Part shown: in pieces, positions 37,491 to 49,500 of the stretch | Numbering within the stretch: the stretch's first letter is position 1 | Layout: the number at the start of each line of letters is the position of its first letter | Source: Rallus limicola | Lineage: Eukaryota > Chordata > Aves > Gruiformes > Rallidae | DNA: 64,000 nt | Reading direction: 5' to 3' | Assembly: GCA_022605955.1 (NCBI GenBank) | Contig: JAKCOZ010000007.1 | Coordinates: 34,822,991-34,886,990, forward strand | Translations under genes and position numbers: made by a program | Notes under the pieces: model-generated | Seen by the model: only the letters and a program-made list of their open reading frames with translations | Databases searched by the model: none | What the model was told of the DNA's origin: nothing

Positions 37491-38992
37491 AGAATTCCAT
37501 GGTGAAAATCTAGTGTTTGTGTTGGCCAGAAGTTCAGTTCAGATCAATGTTTTGTCCTTAAAATTCTGTGAAATGAGGCTTTGTATACACCCAAAGAAGA
37601 GAAGCCCAATTCAGGAGATGAACACTGAATATGGAAGTGGAAAGGAAAGTGAAATTATGTACCTCATGTCAAACAGTGGGTGGAATGATCAAAAATAAAG
37701 CCAGGCTTCCTGATTCTCAGTGTGTTTCTGTATCTGTTTGGCCACAGAAGCTACTATTATAGTAACTAGGGCTGGTCAGAAAAGTGCTTTTCTTTTTATA
37801 AAAACATTGATTGATTTTTTTTTTTTAGAAATAGCAAACACCTGAAGACTATTTCAAAAAACTCTGGCTGAAACCCAAGAATTCAGATATGAATGGAGGA
37901 TACTTCTTGTTCTATGCAAGTAGACTGAGATATTTCAAATCAAGTTATACCTGTGAGCAAACCCTTTTAATTGTCAAGTTCTTATATTCATATATAAAAT
38001 TATGCATCTTAATTATAAAAAATAATTACATATTCTAATATATATTTATTGTAGGTGTATGCTATATATTTCTAAATTGTATTAAATATGCATAAATACA
38101 TAATTCTTATATTAGCTAATGTTTTAGATATTATTTATATAATATTTTAATATGTTGTGTTTTTTAAATGAGATTCACACAACACATTAACAGACCATAT
38201 CTTCATAAATTTCTTTGATCTTATGGTCAGATGTGTAACGTAACTTTATTCAATCTGGAAAAAATATTGGACTCAAATTCCCACATGCAGAAAGTTATTA
38301 ATGACTAGACTGATTCAAGTTTCTATGACAACATATTGCTGTGCAGGATCGGGAGGGATTTTACAAGGGTAAGGTGGTTTAGGAATTGAATTCAGCATGA
38401 AATAGGAATGGGACCATTAGGAACTGGCTGGAACCTGTGTAGGAATTAACAGGTAAGGTGAAATCCTTCTCCCTCACCCTGTGCAGCTCTACTTATAGGG
38501 CAAAAATACTCAGCATCTGTCCCCTTCTCTGCCTTGGACAACCCTGAGGCTGAGACCAGGCAGTAACTTGCTTTGGGATGTTCTGTAACAAAAGATGTTT
38601 GAGCATAATTGAGGGTTTGTGTTGATATACTTTAAAACTAGAAGTGAATCTCTTCTGGCAGGATCAGAGAAGTTACTGTGCACTCTGGCACCATTGCACA
38701 CTCACCACTTACTCTGATGCTGTGCATCTTTGGTATTTTGAGTCTGGTAAGATGCTAATGATGCCTAACTGAAGAAAAATGCAGTCATCTATGGAAGGAA
38801 TTTAATTTCTTTTAGGTCCTTACATCTCCTTTACTATCTGGACGGTTTATTAACTTAGTTAATTGTCTTTAGCCTTTGTTTTCTTTCTTAAATACCCCTC
38901 ATTCTCAAGCACCTTTCTCCCATAGTATATTAGGTGGCAACTTTCCATGGTTGATGTAGGTATTTAGGAAAATAATAGAGGAACTAATTAAT
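37491..38992. other. Unique AT-rich non-coding DNA
   Basis: Very AT-rich between about 37985 and 38165 (many TATAT and TAAT units). No gene or transposon recognised. Confidence 0.5.
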
Positions 38993-39255
38993 GGAAGGCA
39001 TATCATATAAGGAGCAGCTGAGGGATGTTTAGTCTGGAGAAGAGGAGGCTGAGGGGAGACCTTATCACCACCTACAACTACCTGAAAGGTTGTAGACAGG
39101 TGGGAGATGCTCTCTCCAGCCAGGTGACAGGAGATAGGACAAGGGGAAATGGCACTAAGCTGTGCCAGGGCAGGGTCAGATTAGATGTTAGGAAAAAATT
39201 TTTCACTGAAAGAGCTGTCAGGGCCTGGAACAGGCTGCCCAAGGAGGGGCTTGAG
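38993..39255 (+). mobile_element. CR1 LINE fragment lacking its 3' end
   Basis: Sense CR1 from AGGAGCAGCTGAGGGATGTT through AGAAGAGGAGGCTGAGGGGA, CAGGTGACAGGAGATAGGAC and GCCTGGAACAGGCTGCCC. It stops abruptly just after GGGGCTTGAGTC. The final 120 bp or so found in its relatives is absent. CR1 copies are normally cut at the 5' end and keep the 3' end, so a later deletion or rearrangement at 39255 is likely. Confidence 0.93.
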
Positions 39256-40580
39256 TCTGAAAAATCAATCTTCATAATATTAAAGTGCAAAGTTTCTGCA
39301 GTGTTAAAACTAAACTAGTTACCTTTCCTTAAATAAAAAGTTTGCTTTTAGAAAACAAACCAAAGCAAAACCCTTTCTCTGGCAATTTCATTTCTTAGCC
39401 ACAAATAAGGTAAAAGTGAAGTAATTATTAATGAAATTGACATTTATGTAAGAAAGAAGTTTTTATTCAAACACTTCTTGTGAGTATTAAACAGCATTTT
39501 ACATATTATTTGGTCTGACAGCTCAGGCCCATGGGATTCTTTCTTACCTGATATGGACCTTAAATAGACATTCAGGCATTATGACAGTTCATTGATCTGG
39601 AAGAGAGAACAGGTTAAGGTTATCCTTTTTTGCAGCAGCATATCCGTACAGCAATACATTTTGGTATCAATCTGGTCTTACACATTATTAAAGCCAGTGG
39701 TTTGGGAAATTGGAAGGCAAAGGAAAAGGTTTTTTTTATGGATTGTGGATTTTTTCTGCTTCTCTGGGTAGGATTCATTTTACCTAAGTTTAATTACTTA
39801 ACAGGTGTCCAATGTCCTTATAGATTCTGTGAAGGAGAGAAACATTAAGACAATGATACACCTCTCTCAAACCTGTTTTAGGATGGGATCAGTAACTTTT
39901 TTTAGGACATGCCTGTTGATCTGCACATAATATAACAACCAAAAAATAATAGTTTAGACTAGATGCTTACTTTTTGAGCTAGACATAAACCAGTTCATAC
40001 CACGTGTTTCACCTTTTTTTGGACATCCCTACTTTTTTGGATTTCTCTGGTGAGTGTAGTCTCATATAAAAATTCTCCCAATTAAGTGATCATTGTGCAG
40101 TCTTTTTTCTTTTTTTTTTACAGTAAATTAAAATTTTAAATAATGCAAGGTATGTTAGAAATGCCAAATCTGATAGTCTGATAACAATGAGACTACTGCA
40201 GCTCCATGCCTCCAGATACACCCAGGAACAAGAATAAATATGTGTCCCCAGTAACCATACATACACAGAGCCTATATATACAGCACCTCTATACATTGCT
40301 TACCACACGGATCAACACAGACACTCAACACAACACAGCACTCAAACAGAAACAGCATCAATGGCCTCGTCCTGTTGCCTTCTCCAGCTGATCTGGATGA
40401 AGGTCTGTCAGTAGGACATTTTAGCCAGCAGTTGCCCCGGGTCCCAGCTGGACCAGTTGCTGACACTTGGGCATAAGATCTTGCGGGTGTTGCTGCCCTG
40501 CTTCAGTTACTCGTCTATGTGACTACAAATACATGCAGGCATGCACGTTATAGACCCTACCAGTAACAGGCATAAGACAC
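39256..40580. other. Unique DNA; right part may be an unclassified repeat
   Basis: Nothing recognised up to about 40160. From 40160 to 40580 the base composition changes: it is richer in C and G, with CCTATATATACAGCACCTC at about 40270 and many CAACAC units. This part could be an unclassified LTR or other repeat adjoining the duplication and CR1 to the right, but I have no family to assign. Confidence 0.35.
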
Positions 40581-40787
40581 TCAGTCTGCCTTGTAATTAG
40601 CCCTTGAATCTTCTCATCTCCAGTCTCAGCTGATCCCCAGACCTTACAGTGTCCAGCAGGGACCTCCTGATCCCTCTAGTAATCAGTCTGCCTTGTAACT
40701 GGCCCTTGAATCTTCTCATCTCCAGTCTCAGCTGATCCCCAGACCTTACAGTGTCCAGCAGAGACCTCCTGATCCCTCTAGTAATCA
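40581..40787 (+). repeat. 102-bp tandem duplication, two copies
   Basis: The unit starting CAGTCTGCCTTGTAA and ending CCCTCTAGTAATCA is present twice in direct order with only a few differences, at a period of 102 bp. On the minus strand the unit is a whole number of codons (34), so an open frame runs through both copies (residues such as ITRGIRRSLLDTV repeated). The right copy ends about 20 bp before the 3' terminus of an antisense CR1. Confidence 0.97.
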
Positions 40788-40805
40788 ACTGGTAGACCTT
40801 CTGGT

Positions 40806-41245
40806 AGAATTGCAGGATCACTTAGGTTGGAAGAAACCTTTAAGATCACCAAGTCCAAGCACAGCCTAACCCTGTCTAGTTCACCTCTAGACCATATCCC
40901 CAAGTACAACATCTACATACCTTTTAAATACCTCTGGGGATGGTGACTCTACCATTTCCCTGGGCAGCATACTTGACTACTCTTTCAGTATAGAAATTCT
41001 TCCTGATATCTAACCTAAATCTCCCCTGGTGCCATTTGAAACCATACTCTCTCATCTTATTGCTTGGTACCTGAGAGAACAGACTAACCCCCACCTCTCT
41101 ACTCCCTCCTTGCTGGTAGTTGTAGAGAGAGATAAGGTCTCCCCTCAGCCTCCTTTCTTAAGACTAAAAAGCTCCAGTTCCCTCAGCCACTCTTCATAGG
41201 ACATGTGCTCCAAACTCTTCACCAGCTTCATTGCCTTCATTGCCT
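40806..41245 (-). mobile_element. CR1 LINE, 3' portion
   Basis: Plus strand gives the antisense tail AGGATCACTTAGGTTGGAAG and AAACCTTTAAGATCACCAAG, then CATTTCCCTGGGCAGCATAC (the usual CTGTTCC is damaged) and TCTCCCCTCAGCCTCCTTTC. It ends near ACCAGCTTCATTGCC. Divergence is moderate, with several small deletions. Confidence 0.93.
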
Positions 41246-42779
41246 GTATCTCTGTCCCAGACTTAAGGCCACTTCCATACCTGCCTACTGGGTTTCTTAC
41301 CCACTCACCACCAAGTCCTGCTTAATGTTAACTATCAGTCACACTGGTGTATGTATTCACACTGTATGCACAAGTTCCAGTTTCTCCAGAAATATGGGCC
41401 TGTGATGGTCTCATTCCAATTGCTGTATGTTGCCCTTCTGGGTTCCTTTGAATGGGTGTAAATGATCCTTGTATCATTTAAACTAAAAATATACACCTAC
41501 ACTACTTTTCCCTGTGTGTTTTACAGATTCTATATAAAACAACCACTAATTTCTCAATAAGAAATATCTGTTTCTGGCATGAAATATGTCATCTGCTCAA
41601 CAGAGAATGGCTCCTTCTATAGCCAAAGACCATAATGCCAGACTAGATATGCAGAATATTTGCTACACACCCAAAGGCCAAATTTAACCAAGCCAGCATG
41701 GGTAAATGTCCTGGGTTTGGCTAGGACGCAGTTAATTTTCTTTCTAGTATCTGGCATAGTGCTGTGCTTAGGACTTAGGATGAGAGTCGATTCTATCCTA
41801 AACCATGGCAGTAAGATTAGTTGAAAATAGGTCCTATGATCCTAAGTGGCTTCCAGTAAGGTTCACTTTAATATCATATCTCTTTCTTCAAAAACAGTCT
41901 CCTCAGAAGTGTTGCAAAGACAAAAGCTGATTTAATTTCTAAAATAGTATTTAGTATGTTTGATGGACAGATATTCTCAAATTTCCACAGTAATCAAGTA
42001 CTATCATATTGATATTAAATCGCATTTGCAAGGGTATCAAAGAGAATTAAAGGCACTGAGTGCAAAACTTATGCTGGGAAAGTATTAATCTTCAAAAGAA
42101 TAATGCACTTCAGCTGTGAAAAAAAAAAAAAAGTTTTTTACCTTAATTTGAAAAATATTATTGTTTTCACTGTTTCCCAATGTAAGTGCAATGCTAACTG
42201 ACATTCACCGAAGGCCTGAATTCATTGCTTTAAATAGAAAAGGTCTTGCCTAGTTGTGAAATTATCATTTGCTAAGTAGGCTATGTGCTCATACTGGATG
42301 AAGATAAGGTTCCAGAAATCAAATTAAAACATATTTGAATGTCTTTTTGTATCAGCTTTATACACTTCTCTAGAAAATATTATTCATAGGATCTCTTGTC
42401 ATTTTTTTCTCTTTCATTAAGAGACAGTGCTGAATGCTGAGCAATGAATAACAGGAGAAAGTACTCTTTTATGCTAATTGATTTTTAAAGTAGCCCACGT
42501 GCTAGAAACAATTCAGAACTACTGAAAATAAAAGTCTCAGAGAGAGAGTAATTTTCATGGATATTTCATTTAAAAAGATGAATTGTAGATTTTTTCCGCA
42601 CTGAAATACTATAATTAGAGTAAAAATGAAACAATAAACAGAATCTAATGCCTGATCCTAACATACATAACCTAATAGCCCTTTCATAACAAAATATTAC
42701 AGGAATTTTCATATATAAGAAGACTAATGTGATTGTTATAAAGCAAATTGAATAAGCTAGATATAATCAATATTCTTGA
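41246..42779. other. Unique DNA with an LTR fragment
   Basis: Apart from the LTR piece at 41707-41795 and a run of 14 A near 42120 nothing is recognised. Confidence 0.5.
41707..41795 (+). mobile_element. 5' fragment of an avian ERV family A LTR
   Basis: Begins TGTCCTGGGTTTGGCTAGGA and continues GCAGTTAATTTTCTTTCTAG and TCTGGCATAGTGCTGTGCTT, which is the left end of the same LTR family as the solo LTR at 22067. The homology fades after about 90 bp, so the rest has been lost. The fragment keeps the canonical TG start. Confidence 0.8.
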
Positions 42780-44200
42780 GGTAAAAAGGCTCCAGAGAAC
42801 TGAAAGACAGTTAATGTGAAGCCAACAGATCTTTCAAGGGAGTCTTCAGGAACTGCACAGTAATAGTCTGATTTCCAGCAGAACCTCTAATGAAGAGTAG
42901 AATTAATGGAAACACGGATATACAGTGGGTGTGTGACAACATACCTTTTGGAAAAGATTTCAGACCTTATATATCTACTGGGATTCTTGGAATAATCAAT
43001 AAATGTGTTGATTTATTAATACATTTATTTGGACTTCCAAAGCAGACAAAGAAAGGCATTGAGGAAGCTCACAGAATACTCTTACCAAAATTAAGCTGCC
43101 ATAGTATGAAATGGAAGTTGTTTGTATGGCAGAATAATTTGTTAATTGCTAGGACAAGAGGGACAGCAATAAGCAATCACGCAGTATAGGTAAGTCAGTC
43201 ATGGAATTCCTCAGTCTCTGTCCTGGGAAAGGGATGTTGAACAATGAGTCAAGACATTTCGCTGATGATACTAAGTAATTTATGGTAAGAATGAGAAGCT
43301 GATAGCTTCTGGAAGATATTACAACACTGAATACCTAAGCAATAAAAAGACAGATGACATTCAATGTAGATAAATGTAAAGTGATGCTCAAGCAGTAATG
43401 CAGCCCAAACTTCACATAGAAAATTATTCTTTTTGAGTGGACTGGTGTCACCCAGGAATAAGACCTGGGGTTACAGTATATGATTCTGTGAAAATATTAG
43501 CTTAATGATAAACAGTGTCAACAAAACTGACTGAATATTCAGAATTACAGAAAGAAAAAAATAAAGAACATAATTATCCCACTCTACAGGTCCACAGTAT
43601 GACTACATCTCCTGTAGGGTATGATATTCTCATACATCCCCGTTTTTTATCTAAAAAACAAACAAACAAACAAACAACTCCAAACCTAGAAATAAAGAGG
43701 TTCAGAAAAGAGTAAAAAGGATGATCAAAGATCTGTCTGGAACAGGTTCTGCACTGATGTGAAGGGTACGCTTTTTCAATCTACAAACAGACAATTCAGG
43801 AGGATATTAATAAGACTTAGAAACAGCAAGTGTCCTAGAGAAGATGGATGCAGATCAGCTGTTTGCTGTCTTTTCCAGTACAAAACCAAACGACCTAATG
43901 GAAATGAACCCAAAGGAAATTAACAAGTGGCAAATTGAAAAGAAATTAAAAATAACAGTTTTCATACAGGATAAAGAATCTTCCCAGGCTACTATTTACA
44001 AGGACAGCTGTCCATTTCTGCAAGCCATTGACTCATAAACTGCTGGAGGCAGGAAGAATATTTTTGGGAAGTAATAATATATGCTGCCTGATACCACCAC
44101 CCAGATACTCACTGTTGGTCACTGTCAGAGATAAGATAGTGGAAGAACTTCATCTCACTACTGACACAATTTGCCTGATTTTACATGACTATCCATCAGA
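42780..44200 (+). mobile_element. Ancient CR1/L3-like LINE with decayed reverse transcriptase
   Basis: Sense-oriented relic. The reverse transcriptase region is still readable in pieces: a GIPQ-like start at about 43203, FADDTK at 43258-43275 (the catalytic aspartate pair of the enzyme) and QMTFNVDKCKVM from 43351. The last two lie in one frame and in the order expected for CR1-clade elements. Stops and frameshifts break the rest. Further on AAAAAGGATGATCAAAGATC and, at about 44113, TTGGTCACTGTCAGAGATAA then ATAGTGGAAGAACTTCATCT follow the order of the 3' untranslated part of old CR1 types. The 99-codon frame at 42890-43189 is part of this relic. Both ends are estimates. It is much older than the other CR1 copies here. 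Confidence 0.72.
43655..43677 (+). repeat. (CAAA)n microsatellite
   Basis: About five CAAA units inside the 3' part of the old LINE. Confidence 0.9.
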
Positions 44201-44827
44201 TCCAACCTCCTGCATGTGGTTAAGGGTAGAGCAAAAAGAAGTACACTTTTCTTTGGAGACAATGTGTTAAGAGTCATTTAAAAATAGATCAAGTATTCAA
44301 GGAGCTTACTGGAAAAGAATTAAGAATATACAGAGAACCTTCAAAAATTATCAGCATGTATGGATATATTGAGGGCACTGCATCATTACATTTTCTTTGC
44401 AGTATTTTCTTCCCATTAAAAAACAAACCAACAAAAAACAAAAAGCCCCTGTTACTTAACAAAGGATAAGTGCTGGAAATAACGATGGGTTTGTATATAA
44501 ATGAAATAGGTTTCCCCAGTGTTTTTTCAAAGGAATAAGGCTTGGTGCATTAAGTTACAGCACGCCAGTTGTGCTTCTGCAGTTGTTGGTAAGGACTCAG
44601 TTCAATCAACTGGATTTAAGTACTTCATGCTATTTGAAATGGCTCATGGTATCTAAGTGGCTCAAGGGTCTGGCAGACACAACACAGAAGTTAAATTAGA
44701 ACTTTCTGGAGTATGAACTTGAAATCAAAGAAAGACTGCAGCACACTAAATGGAACTAAACACCCACATTTAACCTCAAAGTAACTGTATGCACCTCCAC
44801 CTAAGTCATCCCTTGTGAGGTAATGTG
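44201..44827. other. Unique non-coding DNA
   Basis: About 630 bp between two LINE copies; nothing recognised apart from a short A-rich stretch (44418-44444). Confidence 0.5.
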
Positions 44828-45125
44828 ACTTGCTACCTACAGCTACCTTGAAAGGAGGTTGTGGAGAGGTGAGGGCTGACCTTTTCTCCCTAGTGAGGAG
44901 TGATAGGACAAGAGCAAATGGTGTAAAGTTATGTCAGAGGAGGTTTAGATACTAGGAAAAACTTCTTCACTGAGAGGATTGTTAGGCATTTGAATGGGCA
45001 ATGGTTAGATGTGGTGCTTAGGCACATGGTTTTGTGATGGTTGGCAGGTTAGGGTGATATTTGGACTTGATGGTCTAAAGAGTCCTTTCCAACCAAGACA
45101 GTTCTGTGATTCTATGATCCTATGA
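44828..45125 (+). mobile_element. CR1 LINE 3' end with internal deletion
   Basis: Sense CR1: AAGGAGGTTGTGGAGAGGTG, GAGGAGTGATAGGACAAGAG, then AAACTTCTTCACTGAGAGGA. It next skips the CCTGGAACAGGCTGCCCAG block and resumes at ATGTGGTGCTTAGGCACATG. It ends with AGTCCTTTCCAACCAAGACA and three ATTCTATG-type units. The missing block is roughly 50-60 bp. Confidence 0.93.
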
Positions 45126-45784
45126 CTTAGCCCAAAACATCAGTGAAACAACATTATCTCTCGTTTTACTTCTTAAATTAAGAACAGGCCGTGACTTGTG
45201 TTCTGTGTTCTCCATTTCTTTTAAGCTGCCACATCAGTCATATGTCCAAATAAAAAAAAAAAAAAATCACAAAATGAAGCCTAGGCTTATTGTCCATTAC
45301 TAAACAACCTTGTCACTCCTCCTTTGACATTCTTTTTTCCAAATACTATCTGATTCTATTATTGTAATGTGACAGAATGTGCACAACTCATTTGTTAGGC
45401 AAAGGGGTTATAGTTCTGTATGAATTCATCAATGAAGCATACAGGCTCAAACACTGTTTTTTTATTTGCTAATAGAAATATTTCTCAGTAGAAAAACAAC
45501 TTCAAAGAATCAAAGAATAATGAGAACTTGTCTTTAATTAAGTGTTTCACCAAATAGTAGGGAGAGGAATCTTAGGGAGCCATCATTAAATTTAATGAGA
45601 CTGAGCTTCTGAACTCTACTCCACTCAGGCAGCAACAGCGAGATATAACTGTGTCACTGCCAACAATGAAGATGTAAAAATAGAAATAGTCATTATTCTG
45701 AAGTGAACTAAATTTTATTGTCTTTTTTTCCTCACTACCTCTGCCAATAAAACGTTGTTTGGCTACACATGAATATGTTATCAC
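45126..45784. other. Unique non-coding DNA
   Basis: Contains a run of 16 A at about 45249-45264. No gene or transposon recognised. Confidence 0.5.
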
Positions 45785-46560
45785 CACAGAATAGAATAGA
45801 ATCATAGAATCGTTTTGGTTGAAAAAGACTTAAAATTCCAGCCGTTAACCTAGCACCACCAACTCCAACCACTAAACCATGTCCCTAAGCACTCTTTTAA
45901 ACACCTCCATGGACAGTGACTCAACCACTTCCCTGGGCAGTCTGTTCCAATGATTGATAACCTTTTTTTGGTGAAAAAATATTTCCTAATATACAATCTA
46001 AACCTCCCCTGGCACAACTTGAGACCATTTCCTCTATCCTATCACTTGTTACTTAGGAGAAGAGACCAAGTCCTATCTCACTGCAATCTCCTTTCAGGTA
46101 GTTGTAGAGACCTGCTGTAGAGACAGCTCCTCATAAGACCTGTTCTCTAGACTCTTCACCAGCTTCACTCTATCCCCTTGTCCAAATCATTGATAAAAAT
46201 ATTAAGGAGTACTGGCCCAAGTACTGAGCCCTGGGGAACACTACTTGCAACTGGACACCGACAGGATTGTTCTACTCCTGTCCAAGCTATAAACAGCCAG
46301 TTTCTCCAGGAGAATGCTGTAGGAAATGGTGTCAAAAGCTTTACTAAATTCTAGGTAGATATTATCCACAGATTTTCCCTCCTCCATTAAGTGGGTCACC
46401 TTGTCATAGAAGGAGATAAGGTCAGTTAAACAGGACCTGCCTTTCATGACCCTGTGCTGACTGGGCCTGATCATCTGGTTGTCTTGTGTGTGCCACGTGA
46501 TGGCACTTAAGCTGATCTGCTCTGTAACTTTCTCCAGCACCTCAGTCTTATCCTCATCCT
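45785..46560 (-). mobile_element. CR1 LINE with reverse transcriptase fragment joined to its 3' end
   Basis: The left part (plus-strand antisense) is the CR1 tail: AATAGAATCATAGAATCGTT, CTTCCCTGGGCAGTCTGTTC and CTTTCAGGTAGTTGTAGAGA. The sequence then passes through CCTTGTCCAAATCATTGATA and TGAGCCCTGGGGAACACTAC, further upstream CR1 sequence. It ends in reverse transcriptase coding sequence, open on the minus strand at 46241-46540. That piece has RPSQHRVMKGRSCLTDLISF and [10 protein letters not shown], the conserved block A region with its first catalytic aspartate position (here EF in place of DF: Y-L-E-F). The catalytic FADD block, which belongs between the two parts, is missing, so a large internal deletion has occurred and the copy is dead. 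Confidence 0.95.
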
Positions 46561-49500
46561 ACAACGATTGCGGGCTCAGTCATGGAGGTGACACATTTTC
46601 CCACCCAAGGATGAATCTTCTGGGAAAAGAAATAAAGTGTTTCAGAGAGGAAATATTGAGAGAAACCAATTGTCAGATAGCTTACCTATCTGCCACACAT
46701 ACACCACATGCTTTAATTGATCCAGTATGATAGAAATATATCATCACTGCACTGAGAATTGAAAGAAACCTCTCTTTTTCCTGAAACTGTGACTGACTAC
46801 TGAATAGGGCTGCCAGCCATTCCAGAAGGCACGCTGGTTTTTGTGCCAACACAGCATCTGTGGGTGCAGGGGATCAATATTTTCCCGATGAGAAATATTG
46901 TGGAAAGTTCAACTAGCATTTACACTGACATCTGCAACCGTAGTGACATTTTTCTAACCCCTTACTCATAGTATATCCAACTGAGATGACTCACCTAAGG
47001 ACTGATCTGAGAGGAGTGATGTGGGTAGGAAAGGGAAGAATCCTCTGGAGTCTTGCATGTTAGTTCACTTCCCTCTGTGCAAGATGTATACCAAAATTCA
47101 CAAGCCATTTCTTGTTGGTGTCAAGGACTATGCAAGGACAAAATAATAGCATACATAGTGGGACATTTAAATGTGACTTGAAGAGCATGTTTTGCAGTAG
47201 GTTGAGGTTAGATAAAGTACTGTATTATCCTTCAATAACTTCCATATGCATTAAAGTACAGCGATAGTAATGCATTCACTGTCCTATTTTCTTAATCCTC
47301 TTGCTTGTGGAGCTGTGGCGTGGGTGAAAATCAAGATTAAAAGATAGGAGTCCAGATAACTGTGCATAGTTAAGCCCTGAAAAATATTAATTTTTATCTT
47401 TGAACTGTGCTAGTCATGGTGGGGAGTAAATTAATGCAGGATTAGAAACATTTTCTACAAGATGTGATACAGGGCCAATTTGAAGAGCCCTATTCCTTGT
47501 TAATTAAACCACACAGTTCATATTGTTCAAAAATACTGATTTAAGAAGCAGAACTGCAAATTAGAAAATATTTTGGTCTGCTTATGTTTGATTTTAGTTA
47601 ACTGAAGACATACTAATTTGACAAGTGTTTCACAACAAAGAACTTGTTAAGGGAGAGTTGAAGGTTATACTTCTTCTGTAGGCTGCATTTTAAGTACAAT
47701 CACATTAAAAATGTCATAAATCCATACTCCAGCCTTAAAACATAAGACATTTATAATGCTTTAATGTAAACTCTTTTTTCAAAGTAATGGTTTTGCTTAG
47801 CTCAAAATATTGATTAAATATTTCTGAACTTTACCACTATATGCCTCAAAAAACACAACTGATCATTTCATTTTGTTTCAGTCTGAATTCTAGGAACAGC
47901 ATGCATACAGTAGAATACAGCTCACTAAATATCAGCATTCTGGAAGGGGAGGTCACATCCCATGCTAAGCTAGGCTTCTAAGGTAAAATGTAACTCAGTC
48001 TTCAGAGGTAAAAATCTCACTTCAGTGATGAAAGAGAAGCCAAAGTGATGAATTTAAGATTTAAGCACTTGATTATTTTCAGCAATAAACAAAAATAAAA
48101 CTAACCAGGTGAATCCCAATTTTCAGGTTACTAATACCGGCTTTATTTATGCAAATAACTCTATGTTTTCTTGTTGAAGAATCAAAAGTAGAAGTGATTC
48201 ATTTCATGTTAGATTTACTGCAAAACTCAGTGGGTTTGGGATCTCCTTGGAATTGACTGTGTAGATGTTTCTGTTCTGGTAATCTAAGATGTTGTTTCTA
48301 TTTCATATTGTGATATCAGCATCTCACAAAGATTAAATATTATGTTCTGAATAACAGAAAACATAAAATTTCAGGTGAGACATGGAACAACTTAAGTATT
48401 TGAGTATGATACCTTGGTATCTTCAATATCTAGGTGAGAAATATGGAGATAAAGATTTTCTTCTAATTTCTGTCTTACATTTATTAACAGCCAATTTTCC
48501 TTCCATTTGATTTGCATCCACTGTGTGTATTTGTTTCACTCCCTTCTGTCAACAATGGTACTTAAAATCATTGAATATTCCCATTACTCATACTTTTCAC
48601 ATTGATTCTTCTGCTCTGGAGAAAGGATTTCTCTCACAGTAAGAATCTGCTTCCCTAAGACTAAAGAAATCCTAATGAATAGTTTGGCCCACTTCTCTCT
48701 GGGAGTATCACCCTCTCTTCTATGGGTTGCAACACCATGACTGAGAACTGATTCTAGGAAAAAAATATATTCAAGATATCTCTGAGAGAGAGACAGTAGT
48801 AGAAAGGGAAAGTCTGAGTCTGGTCAATCTCACAGAAAGGTGTGAGAAAAGGAATGTCATGGGCTTATGAAATATCCAACCAGTAGTTGAATATGGTGAA
48901 AAGATCAATGGGGCTACAATGTGATGTCACCTGAGACTACTGCTGCTAAAAGAGGACCTGCTTCTGAATTTTGGAAAGCTTTCTAGAGTTCCATTTCTGC
49001 TTTTCTGTTGTACAGTAAAATCAAGTGAACATTTGCAAGTTTTAGCAGTGGGAAGCAATTGTATTTTTGTACTCTTGGAAGTCACCACATTTTGACTACT
49101 TCAGACTGATTTGCTTGCCCTTTTTAATGTTGTAAAATGTGCCTAATATCACAGGGTTAAGATACTGATAATTGTTCCCAGAGCTGGAAGATCCCTAAAC
49201 TTTTCTGTAGACAATTGAGTTATTTTTAATAAAACTCTTTGATATGTGATCGAGATTAGTGAATGGATCTTGTAAAGAAAAGGGCACAAGCTCCATCTGA
49301 AGATAAAGTTTAACTTCAAAGAATTTTCCAGATAATTTTCTCTTTAAGGAACCACTTATAGGTAAACATACGGACACACAAGTCTTTTCACTGTGAGCAC
49401 TAAAGTATTTTCTAATACATAAGGCTAGTAGTACAGGCAATAATACAAAAATATACAAAAATATTAAATTTACTGCCTGATGTCAAGGCTTCTTGAGAAA

